A stretch of DNA of 64,000 bases from Scolanthus callimorphus (taxonomy: Eukaryota > Cnidaria > Anthozoa > Actiniaria > Edwardsiidae): positions 789,740-853,739 of the forward strand of contig JAWWUD010000054.1 in the NCBI GenBank assembly GCA_033964015.1, written 5' to 3'. How positions within the stretch are numbered: the stretch's first letter is position 1; the number at the start of each line of letters is the position of its first letter. Both the position numbers and the translations under genes were made by a program. Shown here piece after piece: positions 22,110-32,785 of the stretch. The notes below the pieces were generated by a model. The model was not told the origin of the DNA, did no database searches, and saw only the letters and a list, made by a program, of their open reading frames with translations.

Positions 22110-22479
22110 ACGGCAAATCAAAGGAGATCATCAATATAATTTCGCTGAGTGTAGTCAATGCTGTCTTGAATAAATTAGGGTAGAAGCTGAATATTGTTGC
22201 CAAATAAATAAACTTTACAAATATGAGAAAGATTAGATCCGCCTGAGGGTATTGGTAAACTTTATTCAACCCGGGGCACCCACACGGCAAACTTGTAAAC
22301 AGTGTAGTCATTTTATTACTGTAGTTTTATAGTGTTTAAATAAATGTGATAGTATGTACTTCTTTCAATATTTTTCACCTCCCTTCATAAATATTCATTA
22401 CAAAAATATTTTAAAAATACGCAAAAAAAAAATACATATAAATATGCTGTACAGTAAAAGTACAAACAAAGGTATTGTT

Positions 22480-22850
22480 CCCCGGGGGAACTCCCCTATT
22501 TTTGGGGCGGGGGTGCTCGTCGGGGACTTTCGATTTTACCCCTAATAAAAGGTACCTAAAATGGCGTCGTTTAGTTGATTTTGACCCCTAAAAGGTACCA
22601 ACAAGATGTATTTTCCCTCGTAATTTTCTCTCGTAATTTTTGCGAGGGAAAATACGTCTGAAATTCAGGCCACCAACAAGTGTGATTTGCTTGATTTGTT
22701 AGAACGGACCTCTTACAGGTACCTATCTGGAAAAAAACTGCAAGATTTTAAATTTTACCCCCTAAAATGTACCTGATAGTAAACCCCAAAAGGTACGACG
22801 AGCACCCCAGCCCAAAAATAGGGACTCCCCCCCCCCCCCCCCCCAGGGCA
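22480..22850. mobile_element. Foldback element (CCCTATTTTTGGG...GCTCGTCG)
   Basis: CTCCCCTATTTTTGGGGCGG on the left is answered by CCCAAAAATAGGGACTCCCC on the right. The inside carries GGTACC and GGTACGACGAGCACC motifs. Related ends occur at 53178-54280 and near 55140. An 18-base C tract lies near the right end. Confidence 0.6.
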
Positions 22851-23119
22851 TTGTTCAGGTAACTAAAATCTTTCAACTAATATATAGATACGACACACGC
22901 TGCCCAGAATGCGGCATTGCTTTCATTTCTGTTTACAGAAACTTGATTTGTATTTTAAGGAATCTTTCTCGCGTTTCAATGACAAAATCTGCTGAACCGG
23001 AAAAAATATCACGCCTTTACTGTGGAGTCTCTGAATCTGGACGGTGACCATGGTAACAAAAACGGCGAAAGTCGTGCATTAGCACAAGTAGAACTGAGAG
23101 TTGCAAAGAATAAAAAGGT

Positions 23120-23312
23120 TTCGTGGGACATACACAGGATGTCTGCAGAAACTCATCCATGGAAAAAGCTGAATTTCCCATGGTAGAAGAATGGGAAATG
23201 TTCGGATTTTTCCCATGGGTATCCATGTGTATTCCGAACACTTCCCATGCGTGTGCCTTGGAAATTAAGCTTTTCCCATGGATGGGTTTCTGCAGAAATT
23301 CCCTGTGATAGC
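23120..23312. repeat. CCCATGG-rich inverted repeat, copy 1
   Basis: TCTGCAGAAACTCATCCATGG at the left is matched in reverse complement near 23277-23299, with several TTCCCATGG motifs between. A clear relative lies at 55795-55965. Confidence 0.6.
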
Positions 23313-24474
23313 AAAGTGCCCAATATGATTTTTGCCCCATTCTTTAATTTATTTATTTTACAACAAGCTAGAAAATTCCGGTCAATTTCCATCTGTTTTA
23401 TACATGTCCATGTCCGGTCCAGAGGGAACTATTCTGCTCGGGTGGATGTGTGGGAATCCTTGCTGCAAAAAAAAAAACAAAAAACAAAAAAAAAACATCA
23501 TAATGATTATGTTTGGACAAGTGTGTCCCAGGCGAGCGGCCCGCAAGCCGCTCGAAAGAGCGAGAAAGAAATCACAATGACAAGCGCTCTACGAAGGCGA
23601 ACTCGTGGACTGATTTATTCTTGCGAACTCGACTATTTACAACACGCGCGCTTCCATATAAGGCATTTACAACCAAATATAGCTTCCATGCACAGCTACG
23701 CGGGAAAAGTCGCGAACACGCTCGAACACGTCCCCACACAAGGAACGTTTTTGTTTGGCTGATGTTTCCCCGCCATTTGATATTTGTTCTATCATTCCGT
23801 GTTGTTTTTGAGACCCTGGTACTTTCTATTCTCACTGGCCCAATTAGTGTGAATATAAGGAATGCTCACATTAGCATATTGGCCATTTGCTCTTTCCTCT
23901 CGGAGTGAGGGTGCCCCTTCCGTCCGACTTCCCCTTTGGCATGTGTTCGTCTCGTTGTGCTTCCCAGCACTGGCGACGCCCTTTTCGCTTTTCCCACCCA
24001 CCCACCCACCCTCAGCTTCGTCTTTCGCGCCATCTTTAAGCTCGCCAGGTCTCCTTCCCATAACTTATATGAGCACAATAGGACCAGTGAGAATATATTA
24101 ATGGCAAAATGCTATTAAAAACTATCAATAGAACGAAGCAATATGTATAAATGAACATGATCCAAAACAGTCAGAAGTTCGAGATCATGTTGAAAATGTA
24201 GCCTCCACTGCAGACATCTTTCTTAGATTAAGAGAACTCCTGTGGTATCATGGGAGAGAGAAGACTGAGGCGAGTAGACCGGCCAACTGGAAAAAAACTG
24301 GACCGGAAGAGAAAACAGAGGGGTACAAAATTCGAAAAGATGCCACAGGATGCCCAAAGAATCACATAAAGTAACCAACAAAAAGGAAGTCACCAGCGGA
24401 GGAGCAGGCTACCAAACATGTATGTCTCGTTAAAACCCTGGCGACTAGACTAGAGCAGGATTGATCGAGGAGGT
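23313..24474. other. Region downstream of the GS-HQR array, no gene recognised
   Basis: I searched the minus strand here for the expected last exon of the reductase (an NPTxIVPxGP-like tail) and did not find it. A plus-strand open stretch of about 80 codons at 24136-24378 has no recognisable domain. A-rich and CCCACC-rich low-complexity tracts are present. Confidence 0.4.
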
Positions 24475-25894
24475 CAGTCACTTACCCAGTATCAGTCACT
24501 TACCCAGTATCAATCATTTACCCAGTATCAGTCACTTACCCAGTATCAGTCACTTACCCAGTATCAGTCACTTACCCAGTATCAGTCACTTACCCAGTAT
24601 CAGTCACTTACCCAGTATCAGTCATTTACCCAGTATCAGTCACTTACCCAGTATCAGTCACTTACCCAGTATCAGTCACTTACCAGTATCAGTCACTTAC
24701 CCAGTATCAGTCACTTACCCAGTATCACTCATTTACCCAGTATCAGTCACTTACCAGTATCAGTCACTTACCCAGTATCAGTCACTTACCCAGTATCAGT
24801 CACTTACCCAGTATCAGTCACTTACCCAGTATCAGTCACTTACCCAGTATCAGTCACTTACCCAGTATCAGTCACTTACCCAGTATCAGTCACTTACCCC
24901 AGTATCAGTCACTTACCCAGTATCAGTCAATTACCCAGTATCAGTCACTTACCCAGTATCAGTCACTTACCAGTATCAGTCATTTACCCAGTATCAGTCA
25001 CTTACCCAGTATCAGTCACTTACCCAGTATCAGTCACTTACCCAGTATCAGTCACTTACCCAGTATCAGTCACTTACCCAGTATCAGTCACTTACCCCAG
25101 TATCAGTCACTTACCCAGTATCAGTCACTTACCCCAGTATCAGTCACTTACCCAGTATCAGTCATTTACCCAGTATCAGTCATTTACCCAGTATCAGTCA
25201 CTTACCCAGTATCAATCATTTACCCAGTATCAGTCACTTACCCAGTATCAGTCACTTACCCAGTATCAGTCACTTACCCCAGTATCAGTCACTTACCCAG
25301 TATCAGTCACTTACCCCAGTATCAGTCACTTACCCAGTATCAGTCATTTACCCAGTATCAGTCATTTACCCAGTATCAGTCACTTACCCAGTATCAATCA
25401 TTTACCCAGTATCAGTCACTTACCCAGTATCAGTCACTTACCCAGTATCAGTCACTTACCCAGTATCAGTCACTTACCCAGTATCAGTCACTTACCCAGT
25501 ATCAGTCACTTACCCAGTATCAGTCACTTACCCCAGTATCAGTCACTTACCCAGTATCAGTCATTTACCCAGTATCAGTCACTTACCCAGTATCAGTCAC
25601 TTACCCAGTATCAGTCATTTACCCAGTATCAGTCACTTACCCAGTATCAGTCACTTACCCAGTATCACTGTCACTTACCCAGTATCAGTCACTTACCCAG
25701 TATCAGTCACTTACCCAGTATCAGTCACTTACCCAGTATCAGTCACTTACCCAGTATCAGTCACTTACCCAGTATCAGTCACTTACCCAGTATCAGTCAC
25801 TTACCTAGTATCAGTCACTTACCCAGTATCAGTCACTTACCCAGTATCAGTCACTTACCCAGTATCAGTCACTTACCCAGTATCAGTCACTTAC
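24475..25894 (-). repeat. 18-bp minisatellite seeded at a 5' splice site (about 79 units)
   Basis: On the minus strand the unit is GTAAGTGACTGATACTGG. The array starts at 25894, the first intron base after reductase exon 6. The unit ends with GATACTGG, identical to the last 8 bases of that exon, and begins with the 10 first intron bases. Nearly every unit therefore contains TGG|GTAAGT, a strong donor consensus. Some units are 17 or 19 bp, and a minority have GTAAAT. A block of ten units is duplicated (25095-25276 and 25277-25458, 182 bp each). Confidence 0.95.
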
Positions 25895-28800
25895 CCAGTA
25901 TCCTGTCTTGATATGAGACCAGTCTACTGTGTTGGACACACCTGGTAACCGGTAGATATCCATGGTATAACGCCACATGTGATTGTAGTCTGTAATACGT
26001 TTTCTATTGCACTGAAAAAGCAAAACAAAGTTAACAAAGCTCCTTACTTAAATTCATCGTAACAGCCTTCGGGTGACATTTCTATTTAGCAGATGACATT
26101 TAATATAGTAGTACTTCAAAAATTATAGTTTTTAGATTTTGGGATTTTAACATATCAGTTTGTTTGAACGCATTTGTTATTTCATGGCATATTAGTTAAA
26201 AGTAAGAAAACTAATAAACAGCGGCGGCTCTGGATCCAAATGGATGCTAGTCTAGGAATACAGTACTTAAATATGACGGCAAAGACCAAACAGAAGCAGG
26301 ATTGAAGCCAACGTTTCGGACATTAATTCTGTCCTTCATGGGGGCTGTTATCACCCTGATGAAGGACAGAATGAAATGTCCGAAACGTTGGCTTTAATCC
26401 TGCTTCTGTTTGGTCTTTGTCTTCATATTTCATGGCATAATAACTCCATCGCTATTTAAGCCATGATGTGTTTAACCGTGCTTAAATAAACTTACCATGT
26501 CAATGTCAAAGGTGCACCACTTTACCCCCAGCTTTATCAAACTGATACTCTGATATCGGCGCAGAATGTGTAATTACAAAACAACTCCAAACCACTGGAT
26601 TTGGGAACACAGCAACTTCGCCCTTGGAACAGGGACCCAAAAACTTGGATGAAAACAATGGAAAGTTTTCGGGATATCCTGCTGTCCCGAAATTTTCATT
26701 TTGCATCGATTTGAGGGTTTGAATGAAATCGAAAATTTCTTTTTGTGACGTAAATGCTATAAATATCCACTAATAAGGAAGTTCTCAACTATTTAGAACA
26801 GGGTAGAAAAGACAACGAAAACTTGGGGATCAACCTATTAAAATAAGAAAATGAAAAATTTCGGGTCCGAAAATTCTCTGGTGTTCCGAGAAACAGGACC
26901 GAAAATTCTCGGGTGTTCCGAGAAACGGGCCGGAAATTCTCGGATGTTCCAAGAGACGGGTCCGAAAATGGATGTTGGATGTTCCGAGAAACGGGCCCAT
27001 GGGTACTATGACGTCAGACTAATTACCAGTAGCATCCCATAATAAGCGATATCAAATCGTATGAGTGTCGCGAATAGTCGCACGTCGGCTTCCGTTAAAT
27101 CGTCTCCCAACAGATATCGGGACTTGGACAAAATGCTATCGACCTGTAAAGACACAAAACAAATACATCTCGTTAAAGAGCTTGTGTCAGCCACTCCTTT
27201 GTTATTGTTTTCGTTAGATATTAGAAGACGAATTACGCGTAGAAATCACTAAATCAACATCTAAAAACAAAATTTTAGATTTGATTTACCAAATTCAATC
27301 GAGAACATTGCTCTTTATCCTCTACATCAGGCGATGGAAATGGATGCTTTCTTCGATCCGATTCTCAAGATTTTGAGAATGGATTGTGGTTGGTCAATTT
27401 CTAGGTGCCAAGAACCGCTGCCAAGCGGTCGTAAGCACAGCCACTGAGGATGGTCACTCCCGCGTCCTAGTGGTTCTTTAACGCCCCTCTGGTTCAGGTT
27501 AATGTAGTGCATGTAAGAGGCTTGCCGGGTCCTACGGTTTGACGTCCTTATCCGAGAAGACGCGAAGGTCTTACCATGTGTACATCTTGGAACATAAGGC
27601 AGCACCTTTTCCTCAGTTATTTAGAAAAGACCCTGAGTGTTGGTCCGGTTGGGGTTTGAACTCCCAACTTCCAGCACAACAACCCGGCGCTCTACTACTG
27701 TGCTAATAACCGTCGGCGGTTTACACTTGCGTGTAAGAGACGGGTCATATGGTTTTACGTCCTTACCCGGAGAAGACGCGAAGGTCTTACCATGTGTACA
27801 TCTTGGAACATAAGGCAGCACCTTTTCCTCAGTTATTAAGAAAAGACCCTGAGTGTTGGTCCGGTTGGGGTTTGAACAACCAACTTCCCACACAACACCC
27901 CGGCGCTCTACCACTGTGCTAACCGTCGGCGGTTCACACATGCATTGAGCTTGCGCCCTGCTCTTGCGATTGCGGTCATGTGTGAACCAGCCCTAAGGGA
28001 GAGGTAGCACTTAACACACTTTCCTTAATTTACCTTATCAAGTGCTTCAAATACAGCATTTACAGCTGTGTCATAGCTCTTCTGATCTCTTGCAAAGCCT
28101 GCTCTGTACACTCCAATGGTCAAGTCCCTAAAAAAACAGAACCTCTAAGTGAGCTGCTTGTACACAGCCAAGGGTTTTTAACCTTTTTTTTTTTTTTGGG
28201 GGGGGGGGGGGGGGTATTTGTTCTTTTCGGCCCATGTAAAGGGATATGGGATCCAGGTCCAGCTAAATTTGAGGTTTGGGATCCGGATCCAGAGGTGTGG
28301 GATCCAAGATCCACGACATGGGATCCGGAATCCATGGGTCGGGATCCTTCTGTGGATCCCTTTACATGGGTCAATTCTTTGTTCGTCCCCACTAAAGGCC
28401 TATTGGCAAATCTCGCGCCAGAGTCGTGCTGTTTCAATCCAAAACAATACTATAATTTTTTCTATTTGATGCAGCATCCTTTGAAAAAGGAAAGGCTTGA
28501 CAGAAGAAGTTTGACGTTTGCGCTGGCCTAACTCTACAATTTTTTAAAATCCTTATAAGCAACTGTTTTAATTTTTAACTTTGATATAGATACACACGGC
28601 TTTTATGAAAAACAGCACCTTTGCTGATAGAACCACCGTGTTAAAATAAAAAAGTATCATCTATCTACAAGATAAATAAGTTTGACTCTATTTCTTTAAA
28701 AACGTTGACAGCATCAATGATGCCAGCCTTTGCTTTTCAGCACACAACAAAAACACAAGGATTGGCATACTTGCTGAGTTGCTCCTTTTGGCAACAATGA

Positions 28801-31800
28801 ATGTTTCCCAAAGTATGCGTACATGGTCTGACAGGATACTCAGATTAAACTCACTCTTGGATCCAGTTGTTGATCTCGTCAATCTGATCTCGTAATCCCA
28901 GGGGATACAGGTCCAACTCTTTGGCCTCTTCACTTGAGCAGAAGTCGTTGAACTCAGAGTTAAACATACGGAGTAAATCTGCTGACTCATTATTAACAAA
29001 AGTCTTTTTGTTTTTATCCCAAAGGGCAGGAACAGTAACATTGCCACCATAGCCAGGTCTGGCAAGGTCATAGATATCCTTGAAAAACTTACAGCCATTT
29101 ACAGTATCAAGGGAGCATCTAGGCTTAGTGTCTGTAAACCTTAAAATAAATAGATTGTGTTTAGAACTTGTTTGAACATTAGTGTAGACTTGGTGCTCAC
29201 CATTGTTCATGAACAGACCAGATAGACGGGCAGACATTACTTCATTAGAGTGTCTCCTAAGACAGCAGTAATGGTCGGAGCTTTCTTTGAAAGTAGTTAA
29301 AGATGAATTCCACAATTAGTGATTGATTGTTCTTGGGTGCAATCTGCTGCAAATGCAGAAGTCTCTTGTTTGACTAGTACAACTACTAAACCAGAAATGC
29401 TAACCTGAAATGGTTAAGCACTATGTGTTTTCAATCTTGCATCCTTTGTTTCAAGGAAAAGAAATATAGTCATAAATACAGCCAGAAAAATTATTGCACG
29501 CCAACTCTGAAAAAAATATCCTGCTCATCCAAAAAAGCCCACCCTCCCCCTCAAATGGTTCAAATGGTTGGCCCCTTAGGACTCCCAGCGTATATAGAGA
29601 GGAAGAGGGAGACTGGGGAGAGGGGTTGGTATTTCTGGTGTATAGGTGGAAAAAGTCTCGGTTTTGAGCGCTGCATGCCCGCAAACGGTATCTATAATAA
29701 ATATAATAAATATGCATTTATATAGCGCAGTTTAACATGCAGAGTTATGATCAATTGCGCTTTACATGAAACTAAAATAATAATAAGATAATTAACTAAA
29801 ACGAATAAAAGAGATAAAATGTTAAAAATAATAAAAAGTTACATATGCCTTGTGAAATTATAAAACTTATCAAAATTGTATGCCAATGTAAAAAAGTGCG
29901 TCTTCAGTAGCGATTTAAATGCATTGAGATTATTCTGATTTCTTATTGGGGCTGGGAGACTATTCCATACTTTAACGGATGAATTTGAGAATGCTCTGTC
30001 TCCCAGTGTCTTTTTAGATTTTGCGCTGCGGTCTTGAAGTAAGATTCCCGCATTTGATCTTAAATTATAGCGCGTTTCATCTTTCTTATTTATTAAGTAA
30101 ATCAGGTAATCCGGTGCATGTCCATATATACATTTAAATGTTATCTGGGCCAAAAACCTGAGGTGGAAACCTTAGGACTCCCCGCATATATATAGGGAGG
30201 AAGAGGAGGATTGGGGAGAGGGGTTGGTATTTCCTGGATAGCTGGAAAAAATATCGGTTTGATCGCTGCATGCCCGTAAAGTATCGATGACGGTGACCAA
30301 GCAAAGAGGCAAGCTTGGTTTAGGTCTTGGCTGAACATGTCCCTAAAAAGCGTCTGTTTTTGCCTTCTTATTCCCTTTTGAGCATTTCCAAATAGTTCCC
30401 ACTAGAGCTGCCCCTGCCTCTTGGAAGTCCAAAATACTGTGATTGAAGTCTTCAAAATATTGAGCTCTGAGGTTCATTATCTTTCTGTTGTGATGAAAGA
30501 GCCAAACTCAGACACTCAAAATATTAGGATGTGAAAGACGGTTAAAAACAAATTGGTGTACTAAAGCGAAAGATTGTTCTGGTTTGTTTCACAGCAACTT
30601 CAGTACAGCTGAGGCTGTAGTGTAAGTTCTGAAAAGACTTCCAGATCTTCTAGAAGCGACAACAAACAATTGTTTTAGAAACAGTACTTTCAGACAGCTA
30701 TTTAATTCAAACCGTACTATAAGGTTGGGCAGCTCTAGTGAGAACTATTTCTAATAAATCTAGTTATATTTTGTTACCTATTACTATTGATTACCTGTAG
30801 CCAGGATCCCCAGGCTGTTTGACAGGATCTAATACAGTACATGAGATAACATCATCTAATCCCTTTAACTTGATGGCTAGTAAAGCCCTGGCAGCAAATG
30901 GACAAGTCAGAGTTGTATACAAGTGATAACGATTGGCCTCTGCAGGAAACCCACTTGCTGGGTCTGACTTGATCTTACTACAAAAACTTGATTCACTCCT
31001 GCAAAATGAAACAATAAGATTAATTAACAACTGTCGAGTACAGGCCTTTGATCTGATGGCCATTCTATCTAAAATTCCTTGTTCTTCTGTTTTTGCTTCA
31101 ACAATATACCTCTACTTGGCTAGTAATGTTCTCCTTTTTCAGATCAATGGCATTCCTATGGGTATTTCTTTTTCTGCTATACATCCAAGGATATAATATA
31201 ATATGGAAGCATTCAAACAAAGAAAGATCATTAAATATGTGGAGCATAATATATGACATGGTAAAAAGATTAAGTCCAAGCGAGGGAGGTCATCACTGGT
31301 GGAGTTGAGCAGTTCCGCCAGCATCTACTTTTTTTTTGTAAATGGCCACTGATCAATGGAGTGAAGTGAAGAGGTCCATTCTGGACTGTCAATCAAATCT
31401 TAGGGTCTCAGAAAAGAAGCCAAAGAAAGTTATAGAAGAAGAAAAAAAGACAACATGGCTTGAACATTGTAAACATGGCATTTTAAATTGCATAATATCA
31501 AAACTAACCACCGACCCCCCCCCCCTCCCCCTCCTCCTCCCTAAAAAAAACTCTTCCCCGAAATCAAATTACAATGATCATTGGTGAGAGGGTGAAAATT
31601 CCAGGGGGAGACGGGGTGTATTTATAAGCTCATTAGCATAGCAGGCATAGGTCAGATGCAAGATGCAAATTAAAATACCTCTGACCCCTCGTAACAGGAA
31701 ATACGTTTTAAAAACTGCTAAACTCACGGGCAGACATCCTCTATTTCCTCTTCCACCGTCCTTGACGATGACTCAGTTGTGTAATTGGCGCTCGCGCTAC

Positions 31801-31990
31801 TAGTTCCACAACATCTCGTCCAATATCGCCTTCCCAAAATTCCAAAACCACCTCCGCTTCCAAACATCCATATTCTGGAACTTCCACTCTCTTTTTTACA
31901 CACACGAGCACTTGAAAATATTATTGGCCCTTTTAATAAGGCATTTGTAAAGCTTGACGATTTCGATACTTGAGTCAACCGGCCCGCCAT
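25895..31990 (-). CDS. Glutathionyl-hydroquinone reductase (xi-class GST), mitochondrial-type
   Basis: Six exons on the minus strand: 31990-31728, 30998-30795, 29139-28855, 28127-28034, 27143-27027 and 26011-25895, all joined in frame to give 360 residues. The N-terminus is basic and hydroxylated without acidic residues for about 30 positions, like a mitochondrial targeting sequence. The GST thioredoxin-like part has RYHLYTTLTCPFAARA with catalytic C120 (family motif CPWA). It is followed by TVPALWDK and VNNES, the glutathione-binding elements, then by the helical domain with YLLGDDLTEADVRLF and ending LPGVSNTVDWSHIKTGYW. Members reduce glutathionyl-hydroquinones with release of GSSG. About 15-20 C-terminal residues are missing; the next exon was not found beyond the array. 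If exon 6 is not spliced, the frame stops four codons later. The gene is divergent from epsin. Confidence 0.85.
26281..26419. repeat. Foldback in GS-HQR intron 5 (CCAACGTTTCGG)
   Basis: AAAGACCAAACAGAAGCAGG at the left and CCTGCTTCTGTTTGGTCTTT at the right bound arms that each carry GCCAACGTTTCGGACATT or its complement, with a short GGGGGCTG loop region. Non-coding. Confidence 0.8.
27500..27935 (-). repeat. Tandem pair of tRNA-derived SINEs in GS-HQR intron 4
   Basis: Two copies about 216 bp apart read on the minus strand as GGTTAGCACAGTGGTAGAGC (A box) followed by TTCAAACCCC (B box), then a shared tail with ACCTTCGCGTCTTCTC. A third partial tail is at about 27440-27560. The heads resemble a tRNA but lack a full cloverleaf. 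Confidence 0.7.
28186..28380. repeat. Poly-T/poly-G tract followed by a GGGATCC-rich foldback
   Basis: A run of T then about 17 G (to 28214) precedes a region dense in GGGATCC/GGATCC. CCCATGTAAAGGGAT at 28231 is answered by ATCCCTTTACATGGG near 28371. It lies between exons 3 and 4 of the reductase gene. A similar GGGATCA-rich stretch is at 52355-52540. Confidence 0.6.
29574..30290. repeat. Direct repeats of about 120 bp flanking a retrotransposon remnant
   Basis: CCTTAGGACTCCC...TATATAG...GGGGAGAGGGGTTGGTATTTC...CGCTGCATGCCCG occurs at 29574-29693 and again at 30171-30290 in the same orientation. The segment between is the reverse-transcriptase tail at 29839-30153. It is a solo duplication rather than typical LTRs, since no TG...CA ends are seen. 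Confidence 0.6.
29839..30153 (-). pseudogene. Non-LTR retrotransposon ORF2 C-terminal remnant
   Basis: An open stretch of about 104 codons with FKCIYGHAPDYL, YNLRSN, VKVWNSLPAPIR and LNAFKSLLKTHFF. This is the familiar C-terminal tail after the reverse transcriptase of CR1/L2-type non-LTR elements. The catalytic reverse-transcriptase part is missing. The following AT-rich tail (29690-29835, with ATATAGCGC and GCGCTTTACATG) would be the 3' UTR. It is inserted in intron 2 of the reductase gene, same strand. Confidence 0.75.
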
Positions 31991-32785
31991 TTTGTGGTGT
32001 TGACATTCGAGACCGAGTACACCAAAAGAAGACTGGGGACGACTTCCGGAAAAAAATGCGGCGTTTTTTTTCTTCTTCTTATCTTAATTGGAAGTGAAAG
32101 TTCGCAGTTTTAAAATATATTTCCTGTTTCCTGTCTTCGTTATACACCCATATTGCGTGCCTGTGAATGGGGATGAGCAAGGAATAAAACTCCTGCAGTT
32201 TAAGCTCTCGGAATGTGACCAAAATACTTTTACTGTACAATTGCTATAACAATTCGAGTGCGAGTCTTTAATTTTTAACTTTGCTAGCGTATAGTGGAGG
32301 GAAAAAAGGGCTTTATGTACACTAAATAATTTCCGATACGTATTGCAAGGAACGTTTTTGATTGGCTCAATTTTATCTCGCCAGTTCTACCCATATGATG
32401 TGCGTGGAGAAACAGAGGAAGTCTACGTCTGCGATAAATATTTTACCAAGCTAACAAACTGAGTATTACATTACGCCTCATTTCGATTTCCACATCGTCA
32501 CAACGTGACTTTTTTTATTTTCTAATTCCATTTCCGGTCAAGTCGCACGATATCACTCGATTAGCACTTCCGGTTATGACGTCACGAGGGGAAGTCGCTA
32601 CGTTCACGCATGCGTAGTGTGATTTATTCGCGGGGGGTCGTTTGAATGCAATGTATCGGAGCCGATCCAAGGCGTTGTTCGCCATCTTGGTTTGCCGATT
32701 TTGTATTGTGATTTCAAAGCAATAACACCGAAAACGTGGTTATAAATCAGCTAACATCTATTTTTCACTCTTCTGGCTTCTAAAA
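31991..32785. promoter_or_regulatory. Shared intergenic promoter region of GS-HQR (-) and epsin (+)
   Basis: The two start codons diverge with 795 bp between them. Near the epsin side lies CGCCATCTTGG (32680-32690), a YY1-type element often placed just downstream of transcription starts, and CGCATGCG (32607-32614), an NRF1-like core. No TATA box was identified. A housekeeping-type bidirectional promoter is inferred. Confidence 0.45.

Noticed and set aside
24136..24378. About 80 open codons (RDHVENVASTADIFLRLREL and following)
   Set aside because: It looks somewhat protein-like and could be a transposon scrap, but no start, splice site or domain could be supported.
24475..25894. Possible CRISPR array
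   Set aside because: Units are contiguous with no unique spacers, and the genome is eukaryotic. The same reasoning applies to the 14-bp and 42-bp arrays.
24461..25948. A 495-codon open frame of repeating ISHLPS/QYQSLT/VSVTYP on the plus strand
   Set aside because: It is only the 18-bp minisatellite read as codons; it drifts through all three frames at 17- and 19-bp units and is antisense to the reductase gene.
28851..29315. Treating the 154-codon minus-strand open frame as one gene
   Set aside because: Its first part is intron; only 29139-28855 is reductase exon 3.
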